From JASGIT01 sp047601665 (GTDB taxonomy: Bacteria; Pseudomonadota; Gammaproteobacteria; Burkholderiales; Burkholderiaceae_C), in the NCBI GenBank assembly GCA_047601665.1, contig JASGIT010000001.1, positions 2,728,001-2,792,000 of the forward strand: a stretch of 64,000 nucleotides of DNA, in the 5' to 3' direction. A program made the translations under genes and the position numbers. Under the pieces are notes generated by a model that did not search any database, was not told the DNA's origin, and saw nothing but the letters and a program-made list of their open reading frames with translations. Positions 18,251 to 26,561 of the stretch are shown piece after piece (positions within the stretch are counted from its first letter, which is position 1; every line of letters starts with the position of its first letter).

Positions 18251-18838
18251 TCAGTCGCGGACGCGGGTGATCTTGGAGCCCTGCAGGGAGACGCCCACTT
18301 CGAGCCCCACGTTGTTGAGCACGTAGCCGGTCACCGGGGTTTCGGCCGTGTTGGTGTCCACGCTGCCGTTGGCGCCCACGCGGCCGATGGCCACGGTGGC
18401 GTCCGCACCGGCGGACCAGCCGTCGCTGGCGAGGAACTTGTCCAGTGCCGCTTGCGTATTGAACACGTAGATCACCGCGCGCGACTGGCCGCCGGCCTGC
18501 CAGCCCACCGATGCCGCCGTGGTGCTGTAGCGACCGTGGTCGCGGCCATGCACGCGCAGCACGCCGCGGCCATGTTCCACGCCCACGACGAAGCTGCCGC
18601 CGATCACCGACGGGAACACCAGCACGCCCTTGGCGCGCTGCACCTGCTCGCGCGAGCCGGGCGCGGTCTGGTACAGGCGTTCCAGCGCCGCATTGACGCG
18701 GGTGTCGAGCGAGGTCGAATCCGCGCGCGGCGCGGCCTGGGTGTCGGGCTTGGTGGCCGTGCAGGCCATCATGGACAGGCTGGCGGCTGCCACCGTGGCG
18801 GCGAGCGCGGCGGTGCGCAGGGAGAATTTCCGGGTCAT
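18251..18838 (-). CDS. SYLF-domain (YSC84-like) lipoprotein
   Basis: 195 residues. The N-terminal signal ends in a lipobox-like SMMAC (Cys ~25). The rest is a SYLF domain: AKGVLVFPSVIGGSFVVGVE, GRGVLRV, STTAASVGWQAGGQSRAVIY and the end GVSLQGSKITRVRD are typical. Bacterial SYLF proteins are envelope-anchored, bind lipids and are often stress-induced; the precise role is unsettled. It has its own AGGAG site and stands alone, convergent with the aldo/keto reductase. Confidence 0.82.
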   Translation of the reverse strand: MTRKFSLRTAALAATVAAASLSMMACTATKPDTQAAPRADSTSLDTRVNAALERLYQTAPGSREQVQRAKGVLVFPSVIGGSFVVGVEHGRGVLRVHGRDHGRYSTTAASVGWQAGGQSRAVIYVFNTQAALDKFLASDGWSAGADATVAIGRVGANGSVDTNTAETPVTGYVLNNVGLEVGVSLQGSKITRVRD

Positions 18839-19019
18839 ACAGGCTCCTTTCGGTTGGTGTTGTGGGTGCCCTCAGGATAGTGCGCGGAGACCGCCTTGGA
18901 TACGCCGCGGGCGCAAGTCGCGCCTTCGGCCTACATTCCGTCACCTTCCAGCCCGCCCGCCAGGCGCCGCCGCGCGATGCGGCCCGGTGCCCCGGCTCGG
19001 GCGGGGCGGCCGTTGCAAG

Positions 19020-19080
19020 TGAAATTGGCCGCTGGCGCTTGGTGCACAAGCGCTGGCCGCTTCTTTTTTTGTAGCTATGC
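19020..19080. repeat. Dispersed palindromic repeat, full copy
   Basis: Arms GGCCGCTGGCGCTTG and CAAGCGCTGGCCGCTTC, with loop GTGCA, then TTTTTTTGTAGCTATG. The element sits in the divergent gap between the SYLF lipoprotein and the DedA-rhodanese gene. Confidence 0.75.
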
Positions 19081-19173
19081 GGGGGCCTGCCGAAGCCCGT
19101 TCTCCAGCAGCGTTGCCGCATTCCCACTACCATGCCCGGCGGGTTGCCACAGGGGCGGCCTGGAGTGGACGCC

Positions 19174-20187
19174 ATGGGTTTTTTGGTGGATTTGATTCGG
19201 GAATACGGTCTGGGCATCGTGTTCCTCAATGTGTTCGTGGAGCAGCTGGGGCTGCCGGTGCCGGCCTATCCCGTGCTGATCGTCACGGGCGCGCTCGAAG
19301 GCGCGAGCGGGCTCCGGCTGGGATTGCTCACCGCCGTGGCCGTGGCGGCGACGCTGCTGGCCGACGTGATCTGGTACCACGCGGGCAAGGCCTACGGCCA
19401 CCGCGTGCTGGGGCGCATCTGCCGCATTTCGCTGTCGCCCGATGCCTGTGTCCGCCATACCGAATCGGTCTACGGCCGCTGGGGTCCCAAGTCGCTGCTG
19501 GTGGCCAAGTTCGTGCCGGGCTTTGCCTCCATCGCCAGCGCGCTGGCCGGCGTGGTGGGCACGCCGCTGCGCACCTTCGTGCTGTTCGACATGGCGGGCG
19601 GGCTGATCTGGGTGGGGTCGGCGGTGCTGCTGGGGTCGCTGTTCGCCTCGACGGTGGCGGACTTGCTGAACGTGCTCACGGCGCTGGGCAAGTGGGGGCT
19701 GCTGTTGCTGCTCGTGGTGCTGGCGGTGTTCGTCGCGCGCAAGTGGTGGCAGCGCCATCGCATGGCACGCTCGCTCCGGATGCCGCGCATGTCGGTGGCT
19801 GAGCTCGCGGGCCTGCTGGACCAAGGCGTGCGCCCCACGGTGCTCGACGTGCGCGAGCCTCTGCTCTACGACCGGGGCCATATTCCCGGCGCCAGACCCT
19901 GGCGGCGCGGCCACCGGGGAGGCCGTTTTGCCTACGAGGCGCTGCTGCCGCGCGAGCAGCACGCGCATGGCCTGGTGGTGTACTGCGATTGTCCGAACGA
20001 AATCTCGGCGGCGCGCGTGGCCAGCCAGTTGATGCACGCCGGCTTCACCAATGTCCGCCCGCTGGCGGGCGGGCTGGCGGCCTGGGAAGCCGCCGGCTTC
20101 CAGGTGGAGAAGGCGGTCGACGGCGCGCAGCCTTTGCCGGACCTGGTGGCCGCCTCCGGGATTGCCGAGATCATGACGCCGTCCTGA
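19174..20187 (+). CDS. DedA-family membrane protein fused to a rhodanese domain
   Basis: 337 residues. Residues ~1-200 form a DedA/VTT membrane domain (FLNVFVEQLGLPVPAYPVLI, then SLLVAKFVPGFASIASALAG), implicated in lipid flipping and membrane energetics. After a basic linker (RKWWQRHRMARSLRMPRM), residues ~208-325 are a rhodanese domain with VLDVREPLLYDRGHIPGA and an active-site loop VVYCDCPNEISAARVASQL, followed by GFTNVRPLAGGLAAWEAAGF. The loop keeps a cysteine at the usual position. The start at 19174 follows GGAG. The domain pair suggests sulfur or redox chemistry at the membrane, but no function is proven. Confidence 0.85.
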   Translation: MGFLVDLIREYGLGIVFLNVFVEQLGLPVPAYPVLIVTGALEGASGLRLGLLTAVAVAATLLADVIWYHAGKAYGHRVLGRICRISLSPDACVRHTESVYGRWGPKSLLVAKFVPGFASIASALAGVVGTPLRTFVLFDMAGGLIWVGSAVLLGSLFASTVADLLNVLTALGKWGLLLLLVVLAVFVARKWWQRHRMARSLRMPRMSVAELAGLLDQGVRPTVLDVREPLLYDRGHIPGARPWRRGHRGGRFAYEALLPREQHAHGLVVYCDCPNEISAARVASQLMHAGFTNVRPLAGGLAAWEAAGFQVEKAVDGAQPLPDLVAASGIAEIMTPS

Positions 20188-20246
20188 CCGATGGCTTCAA
20201 ACGCCCGGTGGCAAGATAGGCCGCTTCACACAGAAAGGAAAACACC

Positions 20247-20540
20247 ATGATCCATGAAGTCGCACGCTTTCGCGTCCAGCCCGCAGACCATGCCGCCTTC
20301 GGGCAGGCGCTCGCGCGCGGGGTGGAAACGGTGCTGTCCAAGGCGGCGGGCTACCGGAGCCACCAGATCCTGGGCTGCATCGAGACGCCCGGCGACTGGC
20401 TGCTGCAGGTGCAGTGGGAGAGCCTGGAAGCCCACACCGTGGGTTTCCGCGAGTCGCCCGCCTTTGCCGAATGGCGGGCGATCATCGGCCCGTACTTCGC
20501 GCAGCCGCCCGAGGTCTTGCATTACCAGGCACAGGCCTGA
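20247..20540 (+). CDS. Antibiotic-biosynthesis-monooxygenase-fold protein (ABM/EthD-like)
   Basis: 97-residue ferredoxin-like fold protein. IHEVARFRVQPADHAAFGQA, GYRSHQILGCIETPGDWLLQ and VQWESLEAHTVGFRESPAFA follow the usual pattern of the dimeric ABM family. GAAAGGAAAA precedes the ATG. Such small proteins may be haem-degrading or quinone-modifying enzymes or simply uncharacterised; nothing here decides. It lies convergent with hemH, with a dispersed repeat between them. Confidence 0.75.
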   Translation: MIHEVARFRVQPADHAAFGQALARGVETVLSKAAGYRSHQILGCIETPGDWLLQVQWESLEAHTVGFRESPAFAEWRAIIGPYFAQPPEVLHYQAQA

Positions 20541-20606
20541 TTTGCTCCTGAAATAATAGCTTCCAGCGCACGCTGGATGGGCGCTGGAGCCGGTTTTTGC
20601 TATGAA
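20541..20606. repeat. Dispersed palindromic repeat, diverged full copy
   Basis: AATAGCTTCCAGCGCACGCT followed by GGATGGGCGCTGGAGCCGG and TTTTTGCTATGAA, between two convergent genes; recognisable as both arms of the element but diverged at the centre. Confidence 0.6.
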
Positions 20607-21628
20607 TCCACCCAGCCCGCCAGGTGCCGCAGCGCGATGCCGCGCAGCGCGCCGATCCAGGCGGGGCTGTCGTTCAGGCAGGGGATGTAGTGGAACTCCG
20701 CGCCGCCCGCGTGCAGGAAGGCATGGCGCGCCTCCTGGTTGATTTCTTCGAGCGTCTCCAGGCAGTCCGACGTGAAGCCGGGGCACACCACGTCCACGCG
20801 CTGCGTGCCCGAGCGGGCCAACTGCACCAGCGTGGGCTCGGTATAGGGCTCCAGCCATTTGGCCTTGCCAAAGCGGGACTGGAAGGTCAGCGTCCAGCGG
20901 TCTTCCGCCAGCCCCAGGCGCCGGGCCAATAGCTGGGCGGTCTGCTTCGCTTCCAGGTGGTAGGGGTCGCCCAGCCGGGCCGTGCGCTCGGGCACGCCGT
21001 GGAAGCTCATCACCAGCTTGCCGCCCTGGCCGTTGGCCTGCCAATGGGCTTTGACCGTGCGCGCCAGCGCGTCGATGTAGCCCGGGTCGTCGTGGTAGCG
21101 GTTGACGAAGCGCAGCTCGGGCACGTGCCGCTGCCGCCCCGCCCAGGCATAGACCGCATCGCACACGCTGGCCGTTGTGGTGCCCGAATACTGCGGGTAC
21201 AGCGGCAGGATGAGGATGCGCGTGGCCCCTTCGGCCTTGAGCGCGTCCAACTGGCTGGCCATGCCGGGGTTGCCGTAGCGCATGGCGTGGCGTACCAGCA
21301 CGCCGGGGTGGCCGGCCTCGCCCAGCCAGCCGCGCAGCAGCGTGGCCTGTTTGGTGGTCCAGGCCTGCAGCGGCGAGCCCTCGGGCGTCCAGATGCTCTG
21401 GTACTTGGCGGCCGACTTGGCGGGCCGCGTGCGCAGGATGATGCCGTGCAGGATGGGCCGCCAGGCGATCGGCGGAATCTCCACCACGCGCGGGTCGCTC
21501 AGGAATTCGGCCAGGTAGCGGCGCAGGGCGGGGGCGGTGGGCGCGTCGGGCGTGCCCAGGTTGCACAGCAGCACGGCGGTGCGCGGCGGTTGTTGTGGTT
21601 GTTGCGGCGGTTCGGGGGCAAATGGCAT
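20600..21628 (-). CDS. hemH: Ferrochelatase
   Basis: 342 residues from the chosen ATG. It inserts Fe(II) into protoporphyrin IX, the last step of haem synthesis. Recognisable segments: TAVLLCNLGTPDAPTAPALR, LPLYPQYSGTTTASVCDAVY, LVMSFHGVPERT with the metal-site histidine, and VDVVCPGFTSDCLETLEEIN with the conserved glutamates. The start at 21628 (PFAPEPPQQPQQPPR) is preferred as nearest the conserved core; two in-frame starts lie 21 and 39 bases further upstream and would overlap the divergent HAD gene. The extra proline/glutamine N-terminus is not part of the catalytic fold. Confidence 0.92.
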   Translation of the reverse strand: MPFAPEPPQQPQQPPRTAVLLCNLGTPDAPTAPALRRYLAEFLSDPRVVEIPPIAWRPILHGIILRTRPAKSAAKYQSIWTPEGSPLQAWTTKQATLLRGWLGEAGHPGVLVRHAMRYGNPGMASQLDALKAEGATRILILPLYPQYSGTTTASVCDAVYAWAGRQRHVPELRFVNRYHDDPGYIDALARTVKAHWQANGQGGKLVMSFHGVPERTARLGDPYHLEAKQTAQLLARRLGLAEDRWTLTFQSRFGKAKWLEPYTEPTLVQLARSGTQRVDVVCPGFTSDCLETLEEINQEARHAFLHAGGAEFHYIPCLNDSPAWIGALRGIALRHLAGWVDS

Positions 21629-21647
21629 AGGGCGGTATTCTCGGCCC

Positions 21648-22340
21648 ATGCTCGACACCTCCCGCATTCAAGCCATCACCATCGATCTCGACGACACCCT
21701 TTGGCCCATCGCCCCCACCATGCACCGCGCCGAGCGCGTGCTGCGCGACTGGCTGCGGCCCCAGGCCCCGGCGACGGTGGCGCTGATGGAAGCCCCCGAG
21801 CGCGCCCGCGCGCTGCGTGAGCAGGTGCTGCGCACGCAGCCCGGCATTGCGCACGACCTGACCGCCGTGCGGCGCGAATACATCCGCCTGGCCCTGGCGG
21901 AGGCGGGCGACGACCCAGCGTTGGCCGAAGGCGGCTACGACCGGTTCTTTGCCGAGCGCCAAAAGGTGGATCTCTACGACGACGCGCTGCCCGCGCTGGA
22001 GGCGCTGAGCGCCCGCTGGCCCGTGGTGGCGCTGTCGAACGGCAATGCCGACCTGCAGGCCATCGGCATCCACCGCTTCTTCCACGCCGGCATCGGCGCG
22101 CGCGAATTCGGCGCGGCCAAGCCCGATGTACGCATCTTCCACGCGGCTGCCGATTTGGCCGGCGTGGCGCCACAGGCCGTGCTGCACGTGGGCGACGATG
22201 CGGCGCTGGACGTGGCGGGCGCGCTGGCGGCGGGAATGCAGGCCGCCTGGGTCAACCGCGCGGGCACGCCCTGGCCGCACGGGGGCGCCGCGCCCCATGC
22301 CACGGTGGACAGCCTTACGGCGCTGTGCCAACTGCTGTGA
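21648..22340 (+). CDS. HAD-superfamily hydrolase
   Basis: 230 residues. Motif I is TIDLDDTLWPI (nucleophile Asp with general acid two residues later), motif II VVALSNGNAD, motif III the lysine in FGAAKPDVRIF, motif IV HVGDDAALDVAGALAAGM. The helical cap between I and II places it in the class I HAD phosphatases (YjjG/Gph-like). Its start lies 20 bases from the divergent hemH start. Its 3' end overlaps the 3' end of hpnE by 26 bases. Substrate not predictable. Confidence 0.87.
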   Translation: MLDTSRIQAITIDLDDTLWPIAPTMHRAERVLRDWLRPQAPATVALMEAPERARALREQVLRTQPGIAHDLTAVRREYIRLALAEAGDDPALAEGGYDRFFAERQKVDLYDDALPALEALSARWPVVALSNGNADLQAIGIHRFFHAGIGAREFGAAKPDVRIFHAAADLAGVAPQAVLHVGDDAALDVAGALAAGMQAAWVNRAGTPWPHGGAAPHATVDSLTALCQLL

Positions 22341-23520
22341 CGCCGGCCGCCGTACCGCTGCGCACCGCGCCTTCCAGCGTGGCGGGGTAGGGGCCGTCCA
22401 CATAGTCGCCACAGGCCCACAGGCCCGGCGCGACGGCCATGCCGGGCCGCGCCAGCAGCGGGGTGCAGGCGAAGGTGGCGCGTTTTTCCACCACGGTTTG
22501 CAGGGGCGTGATGGCGATGCCCAGCTGGGCCTGCGCCTGGGCGGTGACTTCGCGCTCGATCTGCTCGCGGCCGCCCGCGCTGGTGCTGACCACGAAGGCC
22601 AGCAGGCCCTCGCCCCGGTCGAAGACGAACTGCGCGGGCTGGCCGCGCAGCGCGAGCAGGGGGGCGGGCAGTGCGGTGGGCGCGTGGGCGTAGACGGTGG
22701 CGATGGCGGTGTGGCGCAGCGCCGCGGCCTGCGCGGCCCAGTCCGGGGCGATGGGGTGTGCCAGCCGCGCGGCTTCCCACGCGGGCGTGGCGAGCAGCAC
22801 GGCGTCGAACGGTTCACCGTCCACCTGGCCCGGCGTGAGGGACTGGACGCGCTGGCCCCAGCGCAGATGGGCGCCGCGTTCCGCCAGCCAGCGCGCCGCC
22901 GCTTCGGGGAACAGCGCGCCCAGGTCGGTGCGCGGTACCAGCAGATGGCTGCCGCCCGGGCCGCTGAACAGGCTGTCTTGCAGCACGCGCAGGAACACGG
23001 CGCCGCTGGCCTCGTGTGCCGGCGTGTTCAGCGCCGATATGCACAGCGGCTCGATGAATTCCGCCATCAGCCGGGGCGTGAGCCGGGCGCACAGGCCGGC
23101 CACCGTCGCGTCCGGCGCGCAGCGAAAGCCCGCCAGCCGCCACGCCGCCGCCGTGCGCAGCAGCGCGGCCTTGTCGCGCCAGCTCCAGCCGCGCGCGCGG
23201 GCAATGCCGACGAGCGCATCCCACGGCGGCGGCAGATCGGGAAAGGCCAGGCCCAGGCCATCGGGGTAGGTGAGGGCGAGCGGCTGGCGGTGCAGCGCGG
23301 TGGCTTCCTGCACACCCACCAGCCGCATCAGCCGCAGGCATTCGGTGTAGGCGCCGATCAGGATGTGCTGGCCGTTGTCTAGCGTGGAGCCCGCCAGCGT
23401 GCGTGCCCGCCCGCCTGGTGCGCGCGCCGCTTCGAAAAGGGTGACCTCGGCGCCCGCCTGCGTGGCGGCAATGGCGGCGGCCAGCCCGGCCCAGCCCGCG
23501 CCGATGACGGCGGCCTTCAC
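22315..23520 (-). CDS. hpnE: Hydroxysqualene dehydroxylase
   Basis: 401-residue FAD enzyme that reduces hydroxysqualene to squalene in the HpnCDE pathway. The dinucleotide-binding fold is at the N-terminus (VIGAGWAGLAAAIAATQAG, then FEAARAPGGRARTL) with a C-terminal FAD segment APGLWACGDYVDGPYPATLE. It resembles phytoene-desaturase-like amine oxidases, but position directly after hpnC and hpnD identifies it. It starts 7 bases after the hpnD stop, so translational coupling is likely. Confidence 0.88.
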   Translation of the reverse strand: MKAAVIGAGWAGLAAAIAATQAGAEVTLFEAARAPGGRARTLAGSTLDNGQHILIGAYTECLRLMRLVGVQEATALHRQPLALTYPDGLGLAFPDLPPPWDALVGIARARGWSWRDKAALLRTAAAWRLAGFRCAPDATVAGLCARLTPRLMAEFIEPLCISALNTPAHEASGAVFLRVLQDSLFSGPGGSHLLVPRTDLGALFPEAAARWLAERGAHLRWGQRVQSLTPGQVDGEPFDAVLLATPAWEAARLAHPIAPDWAAQAAALRHTAIATVYAHAPTALPAPLLALRGQPAQFVFDRGEGLLAFVVSTSAGGREQIEREVTAQAQAQLGIAITPLQTVVEKRATFACTPLLARPGMAVAPGLWACGDYVDGPYPATLEGAVRSGTAAGVTAVGTAP

Positions 23521-23527
23521 AGCCGGC

Positions 23528-24367
23528 CTACATCCGGCCCAGGGCCTGCACCTTCCACGCCAGCCAGAGCTTGCGCAGCGGCGTCAGGCGCACGCGCTGG
23601 TGCAGCACCTGGAAGTTGTCGGCCTCGATCTCGCGCAGCAGCGTGCGGTAGATGCTGGCCATCATCAGCCCCGGCTTCTGCGTGCGGCGGTCGGCGGCGG
23701 GCAGCAGGGCCAGGGCCTCGTCGTAGCAGCGGTGCGCGCGCTCGGCCTGGAAGCGCATCAGCGCGGTGAAGCGGTCGGAGTACTGGCGCTTGAGAATTTC
23801 ATGCGCCTTCACGTCGAACTGCTGCAACTCGTTCACGGGCAGGTAGATGCGGCCCAGCATGGCGTCCTCGCCCACGTCGCGGATGATGTTGGTGAGCTGG
23901 AACGCCAGCCCGAGCTTGTGCGCGTACTCGGTGGTGCGCGCATCGGTCTGGCCGAAGATGCGCGCCGCCGCCTCGCCCACCACGCCCGCCACCAGGTGGC
24001 AGTAGCGCGACAGGCCCGCGAAGTCGAGGTAGCGCGTCTGCTCCAGGTCCATGTGGCAGCCGTCGATCACGGCCTGCAGGTGGTGCTGTTCGATGCCGTA
24101 CTCGGCGGCATGGGGCATCAGCGCCTGCATCACCGGGTGGCTGGGCTGGCCCGCGAAGGACTTGGCCACTTCGGACTGCCACCACGCCAGCTTGGTGCGC
24201 GCCACGCCCGCGTCGGTCACCTCGTCCACCACGTCGTCCACCTCGCGGCAGAACGCATAGAAGGCCGTGATGGCCGCGCGGCGCGGCGCGGGCAGGAAGA
24301 GAAAGGCGTAGTAGAAGCTGCTGCCCGAGGCGGCGGCCTTGTTCTGGACGTACTGCTGGGGCGTCAT
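23528..24367 (-). CDS. hpnD: Presqualene diphosphate synthase
   Basis: 279 residues of the squalene/phytoene synthase family; joins two farnesyl diphosphates to presqualene diphosphate. Both aspartate-rich motifs are present: FCREVDDVVDEVTD near residue 45 and TNIIRDVGEDAMLGRIYLP near 165. The start at 24367 (TPQQYVQNKAAASGSSFYYA) fits the family; the frame is open further upstream through a dispersed repeat and is not coding there. Middle gene of hpnCDE. Confidence 0.9.
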   Translation of the reverse strand: MTPQQYVQNKAAASGSSFYYAFLFLPAPRRAAITAFYAFCREVDDVVDEVTDAGVARTKLAWWQSEVAKSFAGQPSHPVMQALMPHAAEYGIEQHHLQAVIDGCHMDLEQTRYLDFAGLSRYCHLVAGVVGEAAARIFGQTDARTTEYAHKLGLAFQLTNIIRDVGEDAMLGRIYLPVNELQQFDVKAHEILKRQYSDRFTALMRFQAERAHRCYDEALALLPAADRRTQKPGLMMASIYRTLLREIEADNFQVLHQRVRLTPLRKLWLAWKVQALGRM

Positions 24368-24435
24368 GGTTGGGCGAGATTGTCCCACGGCGGCATGGCG
24401 TGGGAATTTTGGGTGTTTCAGGCCGCCAGCCCAGC

Positions 24436-24470
24436 AGGTACGTGCGCTGGCAGCTATGGTTTTGGGAGTC
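24436..24470. repeat. Dispersed palindromic repeat, partial copy inside the hpn operon
   Basis: ACGTGCGCTGGCAGCTATGG followed by TTTTGGGAG, in the 101-base gap between hpnC and hpnD. Being inside a transcribed unit it may act at the mRNA level (hairpin or processing signal). Confidence 0.7.
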
Positions 24471-25311
24471 ACATGGCCGCCGCGCGCAGGCCCAGCAGCG
24501 GCCAGTCGAGCGCGCCGAGCTTGGGGCGCTCGCACAGGTTGCGGCCGCGCAGCGCGTCGATCTTGCCGAGGATGGCGAGGCCGCCTTGCACCACCAGCCG
24601 CAGCTCCCACCCCGCGCGGCCCGGCAGGCGGTGGACGAGCGGCGCGCCCTGTTGCATGAGCGCGCGCGCCCAGGCGGCGCAGTCGGCCAGCAGGCGCGTG
24701 GTGGCGGGCGTGGGCCGCAGGGCGTCGAGCGCGGCACGGGGCACACCGTGCGCCGCGCAGTCCGCGTCGGTCAGGTAGTGGCGGCCGCGTGGAATGTCCA
24801 CGCTGAGGTCTTGCCAGAAATTGATGAGTTGCAGCGCGGTACAGATGGCGTCGCTCTGGGCCTGTGCCTGCGCGTCGTGCACGCCGTACAGGTGCAGCAG
24901 CAGCCGGCCCACGGGGTTGGCGGAGCGGCGGCAGTAGTCGAGCAATTCGGCGCGCGTGGCGTAGGGGGTGGTTTTTTCCACGTCCTGGACGAAGGCGCTG
25001 AGCAGGTCGTCGAGCGGCGGCACGGGCAGGGCGTGCGTGTCCATCGCCGTGCGCAGCGGGCCAAAGACGGCGGCCCAGCGCGTGCCGGGCGCGCCGCCCG
25101 CCGCCACGGCGGCCAGTTCGGCGCGGTAGGCCGCGAGGTCGGCCAGGCGTTCGGCGGGTGTGGCGTCACCCTCGTCCGCGATGTCGTCCGCCGTGCGCGC
25201 AAAGTGGTAGATGGCCACGATGGGCGCGCGCAGGTGCGGCGGGCACAGCAGCGAGGCGACGGGGAAGTTCTCGTAGTGGGTGATGGAAGAGGAGGGGGAA
25301 GACGGGTTCAC
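24469..25311 (-). CDS. hpnC: HpnC, hydroxysqualene synthase
   Basis: 280 residues, paralogous to HpnD. Aspartate-rich motifs HFARTADDIADEGDATPAER (residues ~36-55) and LINFWQDLSVDIPRGRHYL. HpnC converts presqualene diphosphate to hydroxysqualene. First gene of the hpnCDE operon; squalene then feeds hopanoid synthesis by a squalene-hopene cyclase that must lie elsewhere in the genome. The intergenic region to the divergent RND operon is only 83 bases and holds both promoters. Confidence 0.9.
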   Translation of the reverse strand: MNPSSPSSSITHYENFPVASLLCPPHLRAPIVAIYHFARTADDIADEGDATPAERLADLAAYRAELAAVAAGGAPGTRWAAVFGPLRTAMDTHALPVPPLDDLLSAFVQDVEKTTPYATRAELLDYCRRSANPVGRLLLHLYGVHDAQAQAQSDAICTALQLINFWQDLSVDIPRGRHYLTDADCAAHGVPRAALDALRPTPATTRLLADCAAWARALMQQGAPLVHRLPGRAGWELRLVVQGGLAILGKIDALRGRNLCERPKLGALDWPLLGLRAAAM

Positions 25312-25326
25312 GCGAGGGATTGTCGC

Positions 25327-25356
25327 TTGACAGTGGTAATGAAGTTCAAATAGATT
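25327..25356 (+). promoter_or_regulatory. Predicted promoter of the RND operon, with a repeated TCAGTC-type operator downstream
   Basis: TTGACA at 25327-25332 and TAGATT at 25351-25356, spaced 18 bases, a good sigma-70 match. Directly after it, ACTAACCAGTCAGTCATTAA resembles sites bound by TetR-family repressors of RND pumps, but no tetR gene is adjacent. The operator assignment is inference. Confidence 0.5.
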
Positions 25357-25394
25357 ACTAACCAGTCAGTCATTAATTTACATCGGAGCGTGCC

Positions 25395-26561
25395 ATGCAC
25401 ATCGCCGCCCAACGGCCCCGGCAGGGGCTCTTTTTGTGTTCGCTGCCTGCGTCCGTGCTCGCGCTTGCGTTGGTCGCGGGCTGCTCGCGCCCTGAGCCCG
25501 CACCCGAGCCCGTGCGGGCCGTGAAGCTGCTCACCGTGGGCCAGTCCGCCACCGAGGCGCGGCTCGAATACGCGGGCGAGGTGCGCGCGCGCATCGAGTC
25601 GCGCCTGGGCTTCCGCGTGGCGGGCAAGATCACGCGGCGCGCGGTGGAACTGGGCCAGCACGTGAAGGCGGGGCAATTGCTGGCCGAAATCGACGCGCGC
25701 GACTACCAATTGGCGGCGGAGGCGGCGCGCGCCCAGGTCACGTCGGCCACCACGCAGCGCGACCTGGCGGCGGCAGACTTCAAGCGCTACGCGCAGCTCA
25801 AGGAGCGCAACTTCATCAGCGGCGCGGAGCTGGAGCGGCGCGAGGCCACGCTGAAGGCCGCCCAGGCTACGCTCGACCAGGCCAGGGCCCAGGCCGCCGC
25901 GCAGGGCAACCAGGCGGGCTATACGCGGCTGGTGGCCGACGTGGCGGGCGTGGTGACCAGCATCGACGCCGAGCCCGGCCAGGTGGTCACGGCGGGCGCG
26001 CCAGTGGTTCGCATCGCGCAGGACGGCCCGCGCGACGTGGTGTTCAGCGTGCCCGAGGACAAGGTGGCGCAGCTGCGCGTGGGCCAGGGCGTGCAGGTGC
26101 GGCCCTGGGCGGGCGGCGAGGCCATCGCCGGCAAGGTGCGCGACGTGGCGGCCAGCGCCGACCCGGTCACGCGCACCTTCACCGTGAAGGTGGCGATCGA
26201 CGGGCCCCAGGTGCCCGCGCTGGGTGCCACTGTGACGGCCTCGCCCGATGTGCTGTCGCGTGCGGGCGAGCAGGCCATCAAGCTGCCCAGCACCGCGCTG
26301 CGGCAGGAGGGCGGGCAGACGGCGGTGTGGGTGTACGACCCGGCCACGGGCACCGTGCGCTCGCAGGTCATCCAGATCGCCACGGCGGACGGCAACGAGG
26401 CCGTGGTGTCCGGCGGCCTGAAGGGCGGCGAGCAGGTGGTGGCCACGGGCGTGCACGTGCTCGCGCCGGGGCAGAAAGTGACGGTTTACAAGCCAAAATA
26501 CACGCCAGACCAGAAGGAACAAGCGCAGGCAGCTCCTAAAACCGTAGCGAGTGCGCCATGA
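25395..26561 (+). CDS. RND efflux periplasmic adaptor (membrane fusion lipoprotein)
   Basis: 388 residues. Signal peptide ends at a lipobox LVAGC (Cys ~31). Then the standard adaptor order: beta-barrel and lipoyl half (LEYAGEVRARIESRLGFRVA, VKAGQLLAEIDARDYQLAAE), a helical hairpin (~95-160, ALATLKAA-rich), the second lipoyl half (GVVTSIDAEPGQVVTAGAPV) and beta domain. It links an inner-membrane RND pump to an outer-membrane channel. Stop overlaps the pump start (ATGA). The last ~15 residues are encoded by what looks like a decayed dispersed repeat. No outer-membrane channel gene follows. Confidence 0.9.
   Translation: MHIAAQRPRQGLFLCSLPASVLALALVAGCSRPEPAPEPVRAVKLLTVGQSATEARLEYAGEVRARIESRLGFRVAGKITRRAVELGQHVKAGQLLAEIDARDYQLAAEAARAQVTSATTQRDLAAADFKRYAQLKERNFISGAELERREATLKAAQATLDQARAQAAAQGNQAGYTRLVADVAGVVTSIDAEPGQVVTAGAPVVRIAQDGPRDVVFSVPEDKVAQLRVGQGVQVRPWAGGEAIAGKVRDVAASADPVTRTFTVKVAIDGPQVPALGATVTASPDVLSRAGEQAIKLPSTALRQEGGQTAVWVYDPATGTVRSQVIQIATADGNEAVVSGGLKGGEQVVATGVHVLAPGQKVTVYKPKYTPDQKEQAQAAPKTVASAP
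26516..26550. repeat. Decayed dispersed repeat inside the 3' end of the RND adaptor gene
   Basis: ACAAGCGCAGGCAGCTCCTA followed by AAACCGTAGCGAG resembles the right arm of the intergenic element (ACAAGCGCTGGCAGCTATCA then AAA). Here it is translated as the adaptor's C-terminal tail QAQAAPKTVAS. Confidence 0.45.

Noticed and set aside
20226..22817. Open frame of 863 codons on the minus strand
   Set aside because: It runs across hemH in the wrong frame, the HAD gene and part of hpnE; low-complexity Pro/Arg/Ala composition, a shadow of real genes.
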